A DNA stretch of 64,000 bases, from NCBI RefSeq assembly GCF_004298145.1, contig NZ_SCRH01000038.1, positions 1 through 64,000 on the forward strand, written 5' to 3'. The position numbers and the translations under genes were made by a program. Below, one piece after another: positions 8,746-17,561 of this stretch (position 1 is the first letter of the stretch; the number at the start of each line of letters is the position of its first letter). This DNA is from Mycobacterium sp. (GTDB taxonomy: Bacteria; Actinomycetota; Actinomycetes; Mycobacteriales; Mycobacteriaceae). The notes beneath the pieces are model-generated. The model was not told the DNA's origin. It did not search any database and saw nothing but the letters and a program-made list of their open reading frames with translations.

Positions 8746-10908
8746 GTGCACATCCTGGTTACCGACGCCACCGGCGCACTCGGGCGGCTGGTCGCTGGGC
8801 AGCTCATCGCTGCCGGGCACACGGTCAGCGGCATTGCTGAACTCCCGCACGCCTGCCTGGACGGCAACGTCGAGTTTGTTTGCGCATCGCTGCGCGACCC
8901 CGTCTTGCGAGAGCTCACCGACGAGGCCGACGCGGTCATCCACCTGGCCCCCATCGATCCGACCGCGCCCGGCAGCGCCGGCATGGACGGGCTCGCGCGG
9001 GTGACCGATGCGGCCGCCCGCGCCGGTTCCCGTCTGTTGTTCGTGTCGCAGGCCACCGGCCGGCCCGAGCTGTATCGACCGGCCGATGAACTGGTGTCCT
9101 CGAGTTGGGGGCCGACCGCGGTCATCCGGATCGCACCGCCGGTCGGTCGTCAACTCGACTGGATGGTGTGCCGTACCGTGGCCACGCTGTTGCGCACCAA
9201 GGTCTCGGCGCAGCCCATGCGCGTGCTGCACCTCGACGACCTGATGCGCTTTTTGGTCTTGTCGCTGAACACCGACCGCACCGGTGTGGTGGACCTCGCC
9301 AGTCCGGACACCGTCAACATGGTCACCGCCTGGCGGGTGTTGCGCGCCGCCGACCCGCGTTCCCGGCTGCGCCGGGTTCGCAGCTGGGCGCAGCTGATAC
9401 CGGAATTCGATGTTGCTGCGGCACAAGAGGATTGGATGTTCGAATACGGCTGGCACGCGCTTGACGCGGTCGCCGACACCGCGCGTGGACTCGTCGGTCG
9501 CCGGCTCGATAGCGCCGGCGCGATCAATCACGGCGGTCAGCTTGCGCTGCCCGTCGAGGTGCTGCCGCACCCTCGGCGGCCGGCCGGCGACGACGACGTG
9601 CACACCGCCGCGCCGGACGGCATGGAAGGCGAATTCGACGACCAGATCGATCCGCGGTTCCCGGTCTTCAGCGGCACCGCACTGGCCGACGCGCTGCCCG
9701 GACCGCTCACCCCGATCACGCTGGACGTGCAATTGAGCGGATTGCGCACTGCGAGCCGGGTATTGGGACAGGCGCTCGCGCTCGGCGGCGCGGCCGACGC
9801 CGAATGGGGCAGCAGGGCCATCGCGGTGTTCGGCCACCGCCCCTACGTCGGGGTGTCGGTCAACATGGTCGCGGCCAGTCAGCTGCCCGGCTGGGACCAG
9901 GAAGCCGTCACCCGCGACGCGCTTGCCGGCCAGCCTCAGGTCGGGGATCCACTACCGTTCGGCGAGCCGGCAATGACGGCGGGAGCGCTTGGTTCGGTCG
10001 CCAAGGCGGTCGCCGCGGGACGATCGGTTGCCCTCTTGCGTCACCTGCGGGCGAACACCCGGGCGTATTGCGCCGCCGCGGGCGCGGAGCACGTTGATGC
10101 CGCTCAACTGGCGCTGCTGCCGGAAGCCGCTCTGGAGGTTCGGCTCCGGCTGTTGCGCGACCGCATTCACCAAGGCTGGATCCTCAACGCGCTCTGGTTG
10201 ATCGACACCGGTGTCGCAGCCGCAGCGCTGGTCCGCAGCCAGGCGGGGCGCAGCGTGCCCGGGCTGGGCATGATCACCGACAGCGGGTTCGTCGCTGCGG
10301 AGACGGCCGAGTTGGCGTCGGCGTTGCGGGCCGACCCACCGTTGCGCGCGCTGGCCGCCGAGGGCAACCTCGCGAGCATTCGTGCGCTGTCCCCGAAGAC
10401 CGCTGCCGCCGTGGATGCCGTCGTCGCACGGATCGGACACCGCGGCCCGGGCGAGGCCGAGCTGGCCAGCAAGACATTCGCCGACGACCCGACGATGTTG
10501 CTGACCGCCGCCGCCGCAGCCGCCCCCCAGGAACCCGCGCCGGTCACGCTGGCCGAGCGGCTGGCCGCCAACGCCCGCGGTTCACGGGAGCTGGCCCACG
10601 ACACCACGATGCGGTTCACGCACGAGATGCGAATGACGTTGCGGGCGTTGGGGTCCCTGCGAGTCGAGGCGGACCTGATCGATGCCGTCGACGACATGCA
10701 CTACTTGACATGCAATGAACTGGTCACCATGCCGGGCGATGCGCGGCTGCGGATCAAACGCCGCCGCACCGAACGCGAACGCTTGCAGGCGCAACGACCA
10801 CCGGACGTCATCGACGGGACGTGGGCGCCCATTCCGCACGGCGCTGACGGCTCGGACGCCGAGCCCGCCGCCGGCGACGGCTCAGCCGAGCAGCTCACCC
10901 AGGGGTGA
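8746..10908 (+). CDS. NAD-dependent epimerase/dehydratase-domain protein with a long C-terminal region (Rv2047c-like)
   Basis: The 720-residue protein starts with a Rossmann fold of the extended SDR type (ILVTDATGALGRL at 3-15; VIHLAPID near 65), but no YxxxK is evident. The remaining 450 residues resemble the pyruvate,phosphate-dikinase-associated half of M. tuberculosis Rv2047c as I remember it; the His-containing swivelling domain (THG motif) is not visible, and the chain is shorter than the roughly 850 residues I recall. GTG 8746 is preceded by GGGAGGTGAGG, a strong ribosome site. The 3' end overlaps the convergent reductase gene by 27 bp. Function is unknown. Confidence 0.75.
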   Translation: MHILVTDATGALGRLVAGQLIAAGHTVSGIAELPHACLDGNVEFVCASLRDPVLRELTDEADAVIHLAPIDPTAPGSAGMDGLARVTDAAARAGSRLLFVSQATGRPELYRPADELVSSSWGPTAVIRIAPPVGRQLDWMVCRTVATLLRTKVSAQPMRVLHLDDLMRFLVLSLNTDRTGVVDLASPDTVNMVTAWRVLRAADPRSRLRRVRSWAQLIPEFDVAAAQEDWMFEYGWHALDAVADTARGLVGRRLDSAGAINHGGQLALPVEVLPHPRRPAGDDDVHTAAPDGMEGEFDDQIDPRFPVFSGTALADALPGPLTPITLDVQLSGLRTASRVLGQALALGGAADAEWGSRAIAVFGHRPYVGVSVNMVAASQLPGWDQEAVTRDALAGQPQVGDPLPFGEPAMTAGALGSVAKAVAAGRSVALLRHLRANTRAYCAAAGAEHVDAAQLALLPEAALEVRLRLLRDRIHQGWILNALWLIDTGVAAAALVRSQAGRSVPGLGMITDSGFVAAETAELASALRADPPLRALAAEGNLASIRALSPKTAAAVDAVVARIGHRGPGEAELASKTFADDPTMLLTAAAAAAPQEPAPVTLAERLAANARGSRELAHDTTMRFTHEMRMTLRALGSLRVEADLIDAVDDMHYLTCNELVTMPGDARLRIKRRRTERERLQAQRPPDVIDGTWAPIPHGADGSDAEPAAGDGSAEQLTQG

Positions 10909-12114
10909 CTGCGGGTCGGCCAGTTTGTCGGCGTCGACGGAAACCCTGGAGTTGATCAGCGCCTTGACGTCGTCGAGCACGTCCCAGATGTTGACGTTCA
11001 TTCCGGCCAGCACCCGGTTGTCGCCGTCGAGCCAGAACGCGACGAATTCGCGGCCGGCGACGTCGCCGCGAAACACCACTCGCTCGAAGCTGGGGGCGTG
11101 GCCGACGTATTCCATGCCGAGGTCGTATTGGTCGGTGAAGAAATAGGGCAGCTCCGCGTATTCGCCTGGCGTGCCGAGCATCCCAGCCACCGCCACGGCC
11201 GGCTGCTTGAGCGCGTTGGCCCAGTGCTCGGTGCGGATGCGGGTACCGAACAGCGGATGTTCGGCGGCGGCGATGTCGCCGACCGCATAGATGTCGGGAT
11301 CGCTGGTGCGCAACGACGCGTCGACCAGCACCCCGCCGTCACCCAGGGACAACCCGGCTTGTTCGGCGAGCTCGATGTTGGGCTTGGCTCCGACGGCCAC
11401 CAGCACGGCGTCGGCGGTGATCGTCGCCCCGTCCCGGGTCCGCACGCCGGTCGCCGAGCCATCGGTCCGGGTGATCTCCTCGACCTGTGTCTCGAGCCTC
11501 AGATCCACCCCGTGCTCGCGATGCAGGGTGGCGAACACCTCGCCGACGGTCTCACCCAGCGCGGCCATCAGCGGCTGTTTGGCGGCTTCCACCGCGGTGA
11601 CCTCCACGCCCCGCTGGCGCGCACTCGCGGCCACTTCCAGCCCGATCCACCCGGCACCGACGACCGCGAGCGAAGCCCCCTCGGTCAGAACAGCATCCAG
11701 GGCCGCGGCGTCTTCGTAGGTGCGCAGGTAATGCACGCCGCTGGAGTCCGATCCCGGTATCGGTGGGCGCCGCGAGGCCGATCCCGTCGCCAGCAAGAGC
11801 TTGTCGTACGGGACGGTGGTGCCGTCGAGCAACCCCACGGTGTGGCCGGCGGCATCCAGGGTGGTCACCCGCGTCTTGAGCCGTAAGTCGATGTTGTTGT
11901 CCCGATACCAGTCGGAGTTCTGCACGGTGAAATCGGTCAACGACTTTTTACCGGCCAGATACTCCTTGGACAGCGGGGGCCGCTCGTAGGGCAGATGCTC
12001 CTCCTCGGCGAACACAGTGATGTGTCCATCAAATTTATTGTCGCGCAATGCTTCTACGGCTTTAGCTGCGGCGAGTCCGCCGCCGATGATGACGAAACCG
12101 GTCGAGCTGGCCAT
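10882..12114 (-). CDS. FAD/NAD(P)-dependent ferredoxin-reductase-type oxidoreductase (Rv1869c-like)
   Basis: The 410-residue flavoprotein has an N-terminal FAD motif (IIGGGLAAAKA, 8-18), a central NAD(P) motif (VVGAGWIGLE, about 151-160) and the ATG/GD motif IYAVGDIAA. This is the layout of oxygenase-coupled ferredoxin reductases, which pass electrons from NAD(P)H to a ferredoxin and then to P450s or dioxygenases. No ferredoxin gene is adjacent, so the partner is unknown; the two P450 genes of this window are candidates by inference only. It starts the block that follows the M. tuberculosis Rv1869c-Rv1873 order. Confidence 0.9.
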   Translation of the reverse strand: MASSTGFVIIGGGLAAAKAVEALRDNKFDGHITVFAEEEHLPYERPPLSKEYLAGKKSLTDFTVQNSDWYRDNNIDLRLKTRVTTLDAAGHTVGLLDGTTVPYDKLLLATGSASRRPPIPGSDSSGVHYLRTYEDAAALDAVLTEGASLAVVGAGWIGLEVAASARQRGVEVTAVEAAKQPLMAALGETVGEVFATLHREHGVDLRLETQVEEITRTDGSATGVRTRDGATITADAVLVAVGAKPNIELAEQAGLSLGDGGVLVDASLRTSDPDIYAVGDIAAAEHPLFGTRIRTEHWANALKQPAVAVAGMLGTPGEYAELPYFFTDQYDLGMEYVGHAPSFERVVFRGDVAGREFVAFWLDGDNRVLAGMNVNIWDVLDDVKALINSRVSVDADKLADPQSPLGELLG

Positions 12115-12157
12115 GGTGGGTGCTCCGTTCTGTCGAAGCTTCAGCCTACTTGAGCGC

Positions 12158-12883
12158 TCACCTCAACAGCTCGCGCAGGTCGAGTGCGTTGCGGACCGCG
12201 TGGCCGCCCAGGTCGTTGTTGAAATACATCCACACGTCCTTTCCTTCGGCATCCCACTGGGCGATCCGATCGGCCCAGCACCGCAAGTCGTCGGCCGGGT
12301 AGGAGCCGGCGTAGTCCGCGTCCGGATCCGGGCCGTGCATCCGGATGTACACCAGGTCCGTCGTCGTCCGGGGGACGCAGTGGAGCCCGAGGCCACTCAT
12401 CACCACATACGCGGCGCGATGGCGTTTCAATATCTCGAACACCGCGGGGTCATTCCACGACGGGTGACGGAGTTCGACGGCGACGCGGATCGATCCGGGC
12501 ATGCGCTCGAGGAACGTGTCCAGGCGCGTGTCGTCGCGCTGTTGTTCGGGGTGCAACTGCACCAGCAGCACTCCGTGGCGATCACCCAGGAGTTGCCAAC
12601 AGCGTTCGAATCGCTCGATCCACGGTTCGGGTGAGGCCAACCGGCGGTAGTGCGTCAATCCGCGATGCGCCTTGACCGACATGGTGAAGCCGTCCGGCAG
12701 TTGATCGCGCCAGCCCTCGAACGTCGAATCCTGCGGCCACCGGTAGAAACTGGCGTTCAGTTCGACCGTGTCGAACACCTCGGCGTAGCGGGCGAGCCGG
12801 CGCCCCGACGGGGTTCCCGGCGGGTACAGCACATTGATCCAGTGGCTGTACGACCACCCCGAGGTACCGATGCGTATGACCAC
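12158..12883 (-). CDS. DUF72 domain protein (TIM-barrel-like, YecE family)
   Basis: The 241-residue protein begins IRIGTSGWSYSHW and contains TVELNASFYRW and the late MYFNNDLGGHAVRNA block, all diagnostic of DUF72. Family members adopt a TIM-barrel fold but have no established reaction. It ends 43 bp upstream of the reductase start on the same strand and is followed upstream by the EndoIII-like gene with only 7 bp between, suggesting one transcript. Confidence 0.88.
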   Translation of the reverse strand: MVIRIGTSGWSYSHWINVLYPPGTPSGRRLARYAEVFDTVELNASFYRWPQDSTFEGWRDQLPDGFTMSVKAHRGLTHYRRLASPEPWIERFERCWQLLGDRHGVLLVQLHPEQQRDDTRLDTFLERMPGSIRVAVELRHPSWNDPAVFEILKRHRAAYVVMSGLGLHCVPRTTTDLVYIRMHGPDPDADYAGSYPADDLRCWADRIAQWDAEGKDVWMYFNNDLGGHAVRNALDLRELLR

Positions 12884-12890
12884 TGGGCGC

Positions 12891-13526
12891 TCAGCCGGTC
12901 ACCTGCTGACGCACGTCGTTGTCCAGCGACGCCCTGACCAGGGCGGCGGCCAGCCGCGCATTGGCCTTCGGCGCAAGGGTTCTCAGCTCCGCCGGTTCGG
13001 CGGGCAAGCCCAATCGCTTGGCGGTGCCGGTGGCCCGGTCATCGAAATAGGGCCGCACCCACGTCCACACGTCCTGAACCTCGCGCAGGTAGATGTCGGC
13101 GCCGGTATCACCGATGCCCTTGAACTTCTTGAGCATCCGTTTCACCGCTGCCACGTCGCGCCCACTGCGATCGGCCGATTCACGCAGATCACCGGAGTAG
13201 TCGTCGCGAAGGCGTTCGGCCATGTCGGTGAGCCGGGTGGCCGAGCTCTCGTCGTAACGCACGTAGCGCGCGCGCCCGAAGGCGTCGATCATGGTTTGGC
13301 GATCCGATGCCAGCACGGATTTGGGAGTCCGCAGGCCCGCCTTGAAGAGTTCGCGCGCGGCGCCCATGGCGATGGCCGCATCGATCGGCTTGCTGGCGAG
13401 CATGCACAGCACCAGAAGCTGGAACAGCGGCATCGGCTTGTCGCTCATCGTGATGCGCGCCTGCGCCGCATACGTCGTGCCGGCAACGTCGAGCAGTCGT
13501 CGCAGCCGTCGGTCGCGATTGTCCAT
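12891..13526 (-). CDS. Endonuclease III-like helix-hairpin-helix protein (Rv1870c-like)
   Basis: The 211-residue protein contains a helical HhH-GPD-like core with KKFKGIGDTGADIYLREV near 142-159, the hairpin that binds the DNA backbone in EndoIII enzymes. The four-Cys iron-sulfur loop of classical EndoIII is absent, and the catalytic Lys is not obvious, so glycosylase activity is uncertain. The length matches that of Rv1870c as I recall it. The start MDNRDRRL was preferred to an upstream in-frame ATG because the intervening residues are low-complexity and cross the 9-bp repeat. Confidence 0.75.
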   Translation of the reverse strand: MDNRDRRLRRLLDVAGTTYAAQARITMSDKPMPLFQLLVLCMLASKPIDAAIAMGAARELFKAGLRTPKSVLASDRQTMIDAFGRARYVRYDESSATRLTDMAERLRDDYSGDLRESADRSGRDVAAVKRMLKKFKGIGDTGADIYLREVQDVWTWVRPYFDDRATGTAKRLGLPAEPAELRTLAPKANARLAAALVRASLDNDVRQQVTG

Positions 13527-13569
13527 ATCGCACCGCGTACCCCGACGGTGCCGGGGCAAACGGCGCTCG

Positions 13570-13596
13570 CTATTTGGGCTATTTGGGCTATTTGGG
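13570..13596. repeat. Three perfect 9-bp repeats (CTATTTGGG)
   Basis: The copies are 13570-13578, 13579-13587 and 13588-13596. On the minus strand each unit reads CCCAAATAG, so each carries an in-frame stop; the last one on the plus strand supplies the TAG of the TfoX-like gene. The repeat lies between two minus-strand genes. A change in copy number would not alter either protein. Confidence 0.9.
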
Positions 13597-13920
13597 CGGC
13601 AGGCCGCGCGCGTGGCCGACCCCGCGGGTGACCCAACCGTGCAGCTGGCGCTTGGTTCGCACCCCGGCCGCCTCGACACGCAACCAGCCCCGGGCTTCCC
13701 GCCCGGCCATCACCATCGGGCTGACGTGGGCGCGCTCGACGAGTTTTTCGGTGTCCTCCGGCGGCACCCGCACCAGCAGCCCGCCCTGGCCGCTCACAGC
13801 CACCGACATGTTGCCGTTGACCAGAAACGCCAGACCGCCGAACATGCGCTTTTCCTCGATGCCCGGCTGAGATCCGAGGAGTTCGCGGATCCGGTTGGCC
13901 AGGTCTTCGTCGTAGGCCAT
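13588..13920 (-). CDS. TfoX N-terminal domain-like protein
   Basis: The 110-residue protein starts MAYDEDLANRIRELL and has KRMFGGLAFLVNGNM, the hallmark of the TfoX/Sxy N-terminal domain. In gammaproteobacteria TfoX controls competence, but stand-alone versions are common in actinobacteria with no known role. No C-terminal TfoX domain is present. An ATG 30 bp upstream is in frame but adds residues unlike the family. The stop lies in a 9-bp triplicated repeat. Confidence 0.85.
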   Translation of the reverse strand: MAYDEDLANRIRELLGSQPGIEEKRMFGGLAFLVNGNMSVAVSGQGGLLVRVPPEDTEKLVERAHVSPMVMAGREARGWLRVEAAGVRTKRQLHGWVTRGVGHARGLPPK

Positions 13921-13959
13921 GCCCGACCTTAAGGCCGGCCGCCGACACACGCGGCGGTG

Positions 13960-14349
13960 TCAGTCCAGATCCACTCGGATGGTCAGCAGATCGCTACCCA
14001 TCAGACGCACCGCCGCGCTGTTGAGCTTGGGCAGGTTGCCCAGCCGCTGCCGTGGGTCGTCGTCGGGCAGCAGGTGAGCGGTTCCGTTTGCCCACCGACC
14101 GCCGAGGCGCACCCGGACGGCGGGGTTGGCCTTGATGTTTCGGACGTAATCGGAACGCTCTCCGTGCTCGGAGACCATCCAGAACTGGTTGTTCACGACA
14201 CGCCCGCCCACCGCGGTGCGCCGCGGCTGTCCCGACTTGCGGCCGATGGTCTCGAGCATCGTCACCGGCAGCTGCCGGCCCACGGGGTTCACCACCATCC
14301 GTTGAACTCGATGAACCACTTGCCGTTTCAGATCCCGGATGTCAGTCAT
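13960..14349 (-). CDS. Deazaflavin (F420)-dependent nitroreductase/quinone reductase family (DDN-like)
   Basis: The 129-residue protein carries the family features ETIGRKSGQPRR (52-63 area), the FWMVSEHG stretch and YVRNIKANPAVRV, as in the DDN/Rv1261c group of split-beta-barrel F420H2-dependent quinone reductases. These are usually membrane-associated and reduce quinones or nitro compounds. The ATG at 14349 was chosen since the upstream in-frame extension is Arg-rich and overlaps the terminator hairpin. Confidence 0.88.
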   Translation of the reverse strand: MTDIRDLKRQVVHRVQRMVVNPVGRQLPVTMLETIGRKSGQPRRTAVGGRVVNNQFWMVSEHGERSDYVRNIKANPAVRVRLGGRWANGTAHLLPDDDPRQRLGNLPKLNSAAVRLMGSDLLTIRVDLD

Positions 14350-14367
14350 ATCTCGCGATTCTGCCGC

Positions 14368-14406
14368 ACGAGAACAGCCGCCGCGGGTGAGCGGCGGCTG
14401 TCTCGT
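14368..14406. terminator. Strong hairpin, likely terminator of the secreted Pro/Gly-rich gene
   Basis: A perfect 11-bp GC-rich stem (14374-14384 with 14391-14401, loop GGGTGA) extends by 5 more pairs past a single bulged A. It starts right after the stop of the minus-strand gene ending at 14415 and before the next gene start. There is no T-run, which is common for mycobacterial terminators. Confidence 0.75.
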
Positions 14407-14414
14407 CGTGCCGG

Positions 14415-14852
14415 TTAGGTCGCGTAGGCGACGAATTGACCGCCGGGCAGGAAAACGCCCCACTGGTTTACGGCCGGGTTAAATACGACTGGGTATTCGC
14501 CCGGTTGGCCTGGCGGCATCCAGTTGGCGGGATACCCGTACCCGATCGGATCGTTGTAGTGGCCCGGCGGCGGGAATCCGCGCTGCCCCGGCGGAAGCGG
14601 GGTGCCCGGACCGATGCAGTTGACGCCGGGTCCGGCGTTACAAATTGGTACCCCCTGCCCCGGCAACGGCCCCGGGCCCGGCACATTCTGGCCCGGCAAC
14701 GGCCCCGGTCCCGGCATATTCGGGCCAGGCACCGGTCCCGGCACATTCGGCCCATTCGGATCGGCTTGCGCCAAGCCGGCACCAATTCCGAGCGCACCGG
14801 ACGTCAGAGCACCTGCAACTACGGCGCTAGCAGCGATTCTGTTCAACCTCAT
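14415..14852 (-). CDS. Secreted proline/glycine-rich protein
   Basis: The 145-residue protein has a signal peptide (hydrophobic segment SAVVAGALTSGALGIGAGL, cleavage after AQA before DPNGP). The mature part opens with a PG repeat whose DNA shows a 33-bp period (14659-14691 and 14692-14724, plus a partial third), encoding GPGPLPGQNVP-like units. Two Cys (CNAGPGVNC) could form a disulfide, and the C-terminal 60 residues are less repetitive (Tyr/Pro-rich, ending FVAYAT). AAGGAG lies just before the ATG at 14852. The role is unknown; the features suggest a cell-wall or exported protein. Confidence 0.85.
   Translation of the reverse strand: MRLNRIAASAVVAGALTSGALGIGAGLAQADPNGPNVPGPVPGPNMPGPGPLPGQNVPGPGPLPGQGVPICNAGPGVNCIGPGTPLPPGQRGFPPPGHYNDPIGYGYPANWMPPGQPGEYPVVFNPAVNQWGVFLPGGQFVAYAT
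14659..14724. repeat. 33-bp in-frame tandem repeat in the secreted Pro/Gly-rich gene
   Basis: Two adjacent 33-bp units beginning CCCGGCAACGG differ at a few positions and encode 11-residue Pro/Gly segments. A third degenerate unit follows. Confidence 0.8.
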
Positions 14853-15092
14853 GATGAACTCCTTATCGAGCCGCTTGGCTGCCATCCGGCGGCCTCGCAG
14901 CAGTGATTTGTTGTTCGTCACCCACGCCTTTTCGACGTCGGATAGAGGTCATCCCCCCTCGGCGGTCTTCCCTCTGCGCTATCGCGTACCCGTCCCCGGG
15001 GGAGGCCAAAACTTCTCAACCACCCCGGGGCATCACGTCAGGCGTGACTGAACATGGGTTCAACGGTGCTCAGTATCAGGTGCCCAGCGGCA

Positions 15093-17426
15093 TCAGGCGG
15101 CCACCGCGGCGGCGGCGGCCCCAGGCTCCAGCGCCTGGGCCACGATCTCGGCGACGTCGGTCATCGGCCGCACGTCCAGCGCCTCGAGCACCTCGGCGGG
15201 CACGTCGTCGAGATCCGGCTCGTTGCGCGACGGAATGAAGACCGTTGACAGTCCGGCACGTTGGGCCGCCAGCAGCTTCTGCTTCACCCCGCCGATGGGC
15301 AACACCCGACCGTTCAGCGTGACCTCGCCGGTCATGCCGACGTCGGAGCGGACCTGGCGGCCGGTGGCCATGGACACCAGGGCGGTCACCATGGTGACAC
15401 CGGCCGACGGGCCGTCCTTGGGCACAGCGCCGGCGGGCACGTGCACGTGGATGCGCCGGTCCAGCGCCTTGGGGTCGACGCCGAGTTCGCGAGCGTGTGA
15501 CCGCACGTAGGACAGCGCGATCTGCGCCGACTCCTTCATCACGTCGCCCAGCTGACCGGTCAGTTGCAGACCCGCCTCACCGTCGGTGGCGCCGGCCTCG
15601 ATGTAGAGCACGTCACCGCCCAGGCCCGTCACGGCCAGGCCGGTGGCCACGCCGGGCACGGCGGTGCGCTCGGCCGACTCCGGCATGAAGCGCGGACGGC
15701 CCAGGTAGTCAACCAGATCCGGCTCGTCGATCCTCAGCGCTTCGGGATCCCCGTCCGTTTCAGAGGCCAGCTTGGTGGTCGCCTTGCGCAGCGCCTTGGC
15801 CAGCAACCGTTCGAACTGTCGCACACCCGGCTCGCGGGTGTAGTCGGCGGCGATCTTGCGCAACGCGGCATCGGTGACCGCGACGTCGTCCTCGGTCAGC
15901 GCCGCCCGCTCGCGCTGCCGGGGCAGCAGGTAATCCCGCGCGATGGCGACCTTGTCGTCCTCGGTGTAGCCGTCGATAGCCACCAGCTCCATGCGGTCCA
16001 GCAGGGCCGACGGGATGTTCTCGATCACGTTGGCGGTGGCCAGGAACACCACATCGGACAGGTCCAGGTCCAGATCCAGGTAGTGGTCACGGAAGGTGTG
16101 GTTCTGCGCCGGGTCGAGCACCTCGAGCAGCGCAGCGCTCGGGTCGCCGCGGTAGTCGGAACCGACCTTGTCGATTTCGTCCAGCAGCACAACGGGATTC
16201 ATCGATCCCGCCTCGCCGATCGCACGCACGATCCGGCCCGGCAACGCGCCCACATAGGTACGACGGTGCCCGCGGATCTCGGCCTCGTCGCGCACTCCGC
16301 CCAGGGCGACGCGCACGAATTTGCGGCCCAACGCGCGGGCCACGCTTTCACCCAGCGACGTCTTGCCGACGCCGGGGGGACCGGCCAGGACCATCACCGC
16401 GCCGGAGCCGCGGCCGCCGACCACCTGCAGTCCGCGCTGGGCGCGACGGGCCCGCACGGCCAGGTATTCGACGATGCGGTCCTTGACGTCTTCCAGCCCG
16501 TGGTGATCGGCGTCCAGGACTTCCCGCGCGGCCTTGAGGTCGGTGGCGTCGTCGGTCTTGACGTTCCAGGGCAGGTCGAGCACGGTGTCCAGCCACGTGC
16601 GAATCCAGCCGCTTTCCGGGCTCTGGTCGCTGGAGCGTTCCAGTTTGCCGACTTCGCGCAACGCGGCGTCGCGCACCGTCTCGGGTAGGTCGGCCGCCTC
16701 GACGCGGGTGCGGTAGTCATCTGATCCGTCCGGCTCGCCCTCGCCGAGTTCCTTGCGGATGGCGGCCAGCTGCTGGCGCAGCAGGAACTCCTTCTGCGTC
16801 TTCTCCATGCCCTCGCGCACGTCTTCGGCGATCTTGTCGCTGACCTCGACCTCGGCGAGGTGGTCGCTGGTCCAGTCGATCAGCACACGCAGCCGATCGG
16901 CGACATCGACGGTCTCCAGCAGTTGCCGCTTCTGCACGTTGGTCAGGTAGGAGGCGTACCCGGAGGTGTCCGCCAGCGCCGACGGATCGGACAGCCTGTT
17001 GACGTAATCGATGATCTCCCAGGCCTCACGGCGTTGCAGCATGGCCAGCAGCAGCTTCTTGTACTCCGCCGCCAGGGCCGTGATCTCCTCGGTGGTCTCG
17101 GTCTCGGGGACCTCGGTCACCTCGACCCACAGCGCCGCTCCGGGACCAGATGCGCCCGCCCCGATCTGGACCCTGCGCTCACCGCGCACCACCGCGGCGG
17201 TGCCACCACCGGCGACCCGTCCGACCTGCAGAATCTTCGCGATCACGCCGTGCGATGGATAGCGGTCCTCGAGCCGAGGGGCGATCAGCAGCTGTCCCGA
17301 TTCACTGGCCTGGGCGGCGTCGATCGCCGCGCGGGCAGCGTCGTCCAGCGCGATCGGCACCACCATTCCGGGCAGCACGATGGTGTCGTTGACAACTAAC
17401 ACCGGCACCGATGTGGCTTCAGCCAT
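15093..17426 (-). CDS. lon: ATP-dependent protease Lon
   Basis: This is the cytosolic serine AAA+ protease that degrades misfolded and regulatory proteins. The 777-residue chain has the N-terminal LAN domain (about 1-200), an ATPase module with Walker A GPPGVGKT and Walker B VVLLDEID, and the protease domain with the Ser of PKDGPSAGV and a later catalytic Lys. The ATG at 17426 is preceded by GGAGG; the in-frame TTG four codons upstream lies in that ribosome site and was rejected. From memory, M. smegmatis and M. avium have Lon and M. tuberculosis does not. A HAIR-like dyad lies just upstream. Confidence 0.97.
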   Translation of the reverse strand: MAEATSVPVLVVNDTIVLPGMVVPIALDDAARAAIDAAQASESGQLLIAPRLEDRYPSHGVIAKILQVGRVAGGGTAAVVRGERRVQIGAGASGPGAALWVEVTEVPETETTEEITALAAEYKKLLLAMLQRREAWEIIDYVNRLSDPSALADTSGYASYLTNVQKRQLLETVDVADRLRVLIDWTSDHLAEVEVSDKIAEDVREGMEKTQKEFLLRQQLAAIRKELGEGEPDGSDDYRTRVEAADLPETVRDAALREVGKLERSSDQSPESGWIRTWLDTVLDLPWNVKTDDATDLKAAREVLDADHHGLEDVKDRIVEYLAVRARRAQRGLQVVGGRGSGAVMVLAGPPGVGKTSLGESVARALGRKFVRVALGGVRDEAEIRGHRRTYVGALPGRIVRAIGEAGSMNPVVLLDEIDKVGSDYRGDPSAALLEVLDPAQNHTFRDHYLDLDLDLSDVVFLATANVIENIPSALLDRMELVAIDGYTEDDKVAIARDYLLPRQRERAALTEDDVAVTDAALRKIAADYTREPGVRQFERLLAKALRKATTKLASETDGDPEALRIDEPDLVDYLGRPRFMPESAERTAVPGVATGLAVTGLGGDVLYIEAGATDGEAGLQLTGQLGDVMKESAQIALSYVRSHARELGVDPKALDRRIHVHVPAGAVPKDGPSAGVTMVTALVSMATGRQVRSDVGMTGEVTLNGRVLPIGGVKQKLLAAQRAGLSTVFIPSRNEPDLDDVPAEVLEALDVRPMTDVAEIVAQALEPGAAAAAVAA

Positions 17427-17440
17427 CAAATCCTCCAAAA

Positions 17441-17461
17441 GTTGAGTCTGATGCGCTTAAC
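17441..17461. promoter_or_regulatory. HAIR-like inverted repeat before lon (possible HspR site)
   Basis: GTTGAGT (17441-17447), 7 bases, then GCTTAAC (17455-17461). The HspR box is CTTGAGT-N7-ACTCAAG; the left half matches 6 of 7 bases and the right half 4 of 7, with the correct spacing. It lies 15 bp before the lon start. HspR controls lon in Streptomyces. Confidence 0.45.
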
Positions 17462-17501
17462 CCAGCCGGGCGCCGGTTTGTTCCCGTGAGCCGCGGCCGT
17501 C

Positions 17502-17561
17502 ACGAGCGTGCGGCCAGCCTCACACCGGGCAACGAGGGTGCGGCCGGCCTCACACCGGCGG
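17502..17561. repeat. Two tandem 30-bp units related to the 7.1 kb repeat
   Basis: Units 17502-17531 and 17532-17561 share ACGAGnGTGCGGCCnGCCTCA. The period (30 bp) and core GTGCGGCC match the pair at 7068-7127, though here the palindrome is imperfect. It lies between the lldD2 stop and the lon start. Confidence 0.8.
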
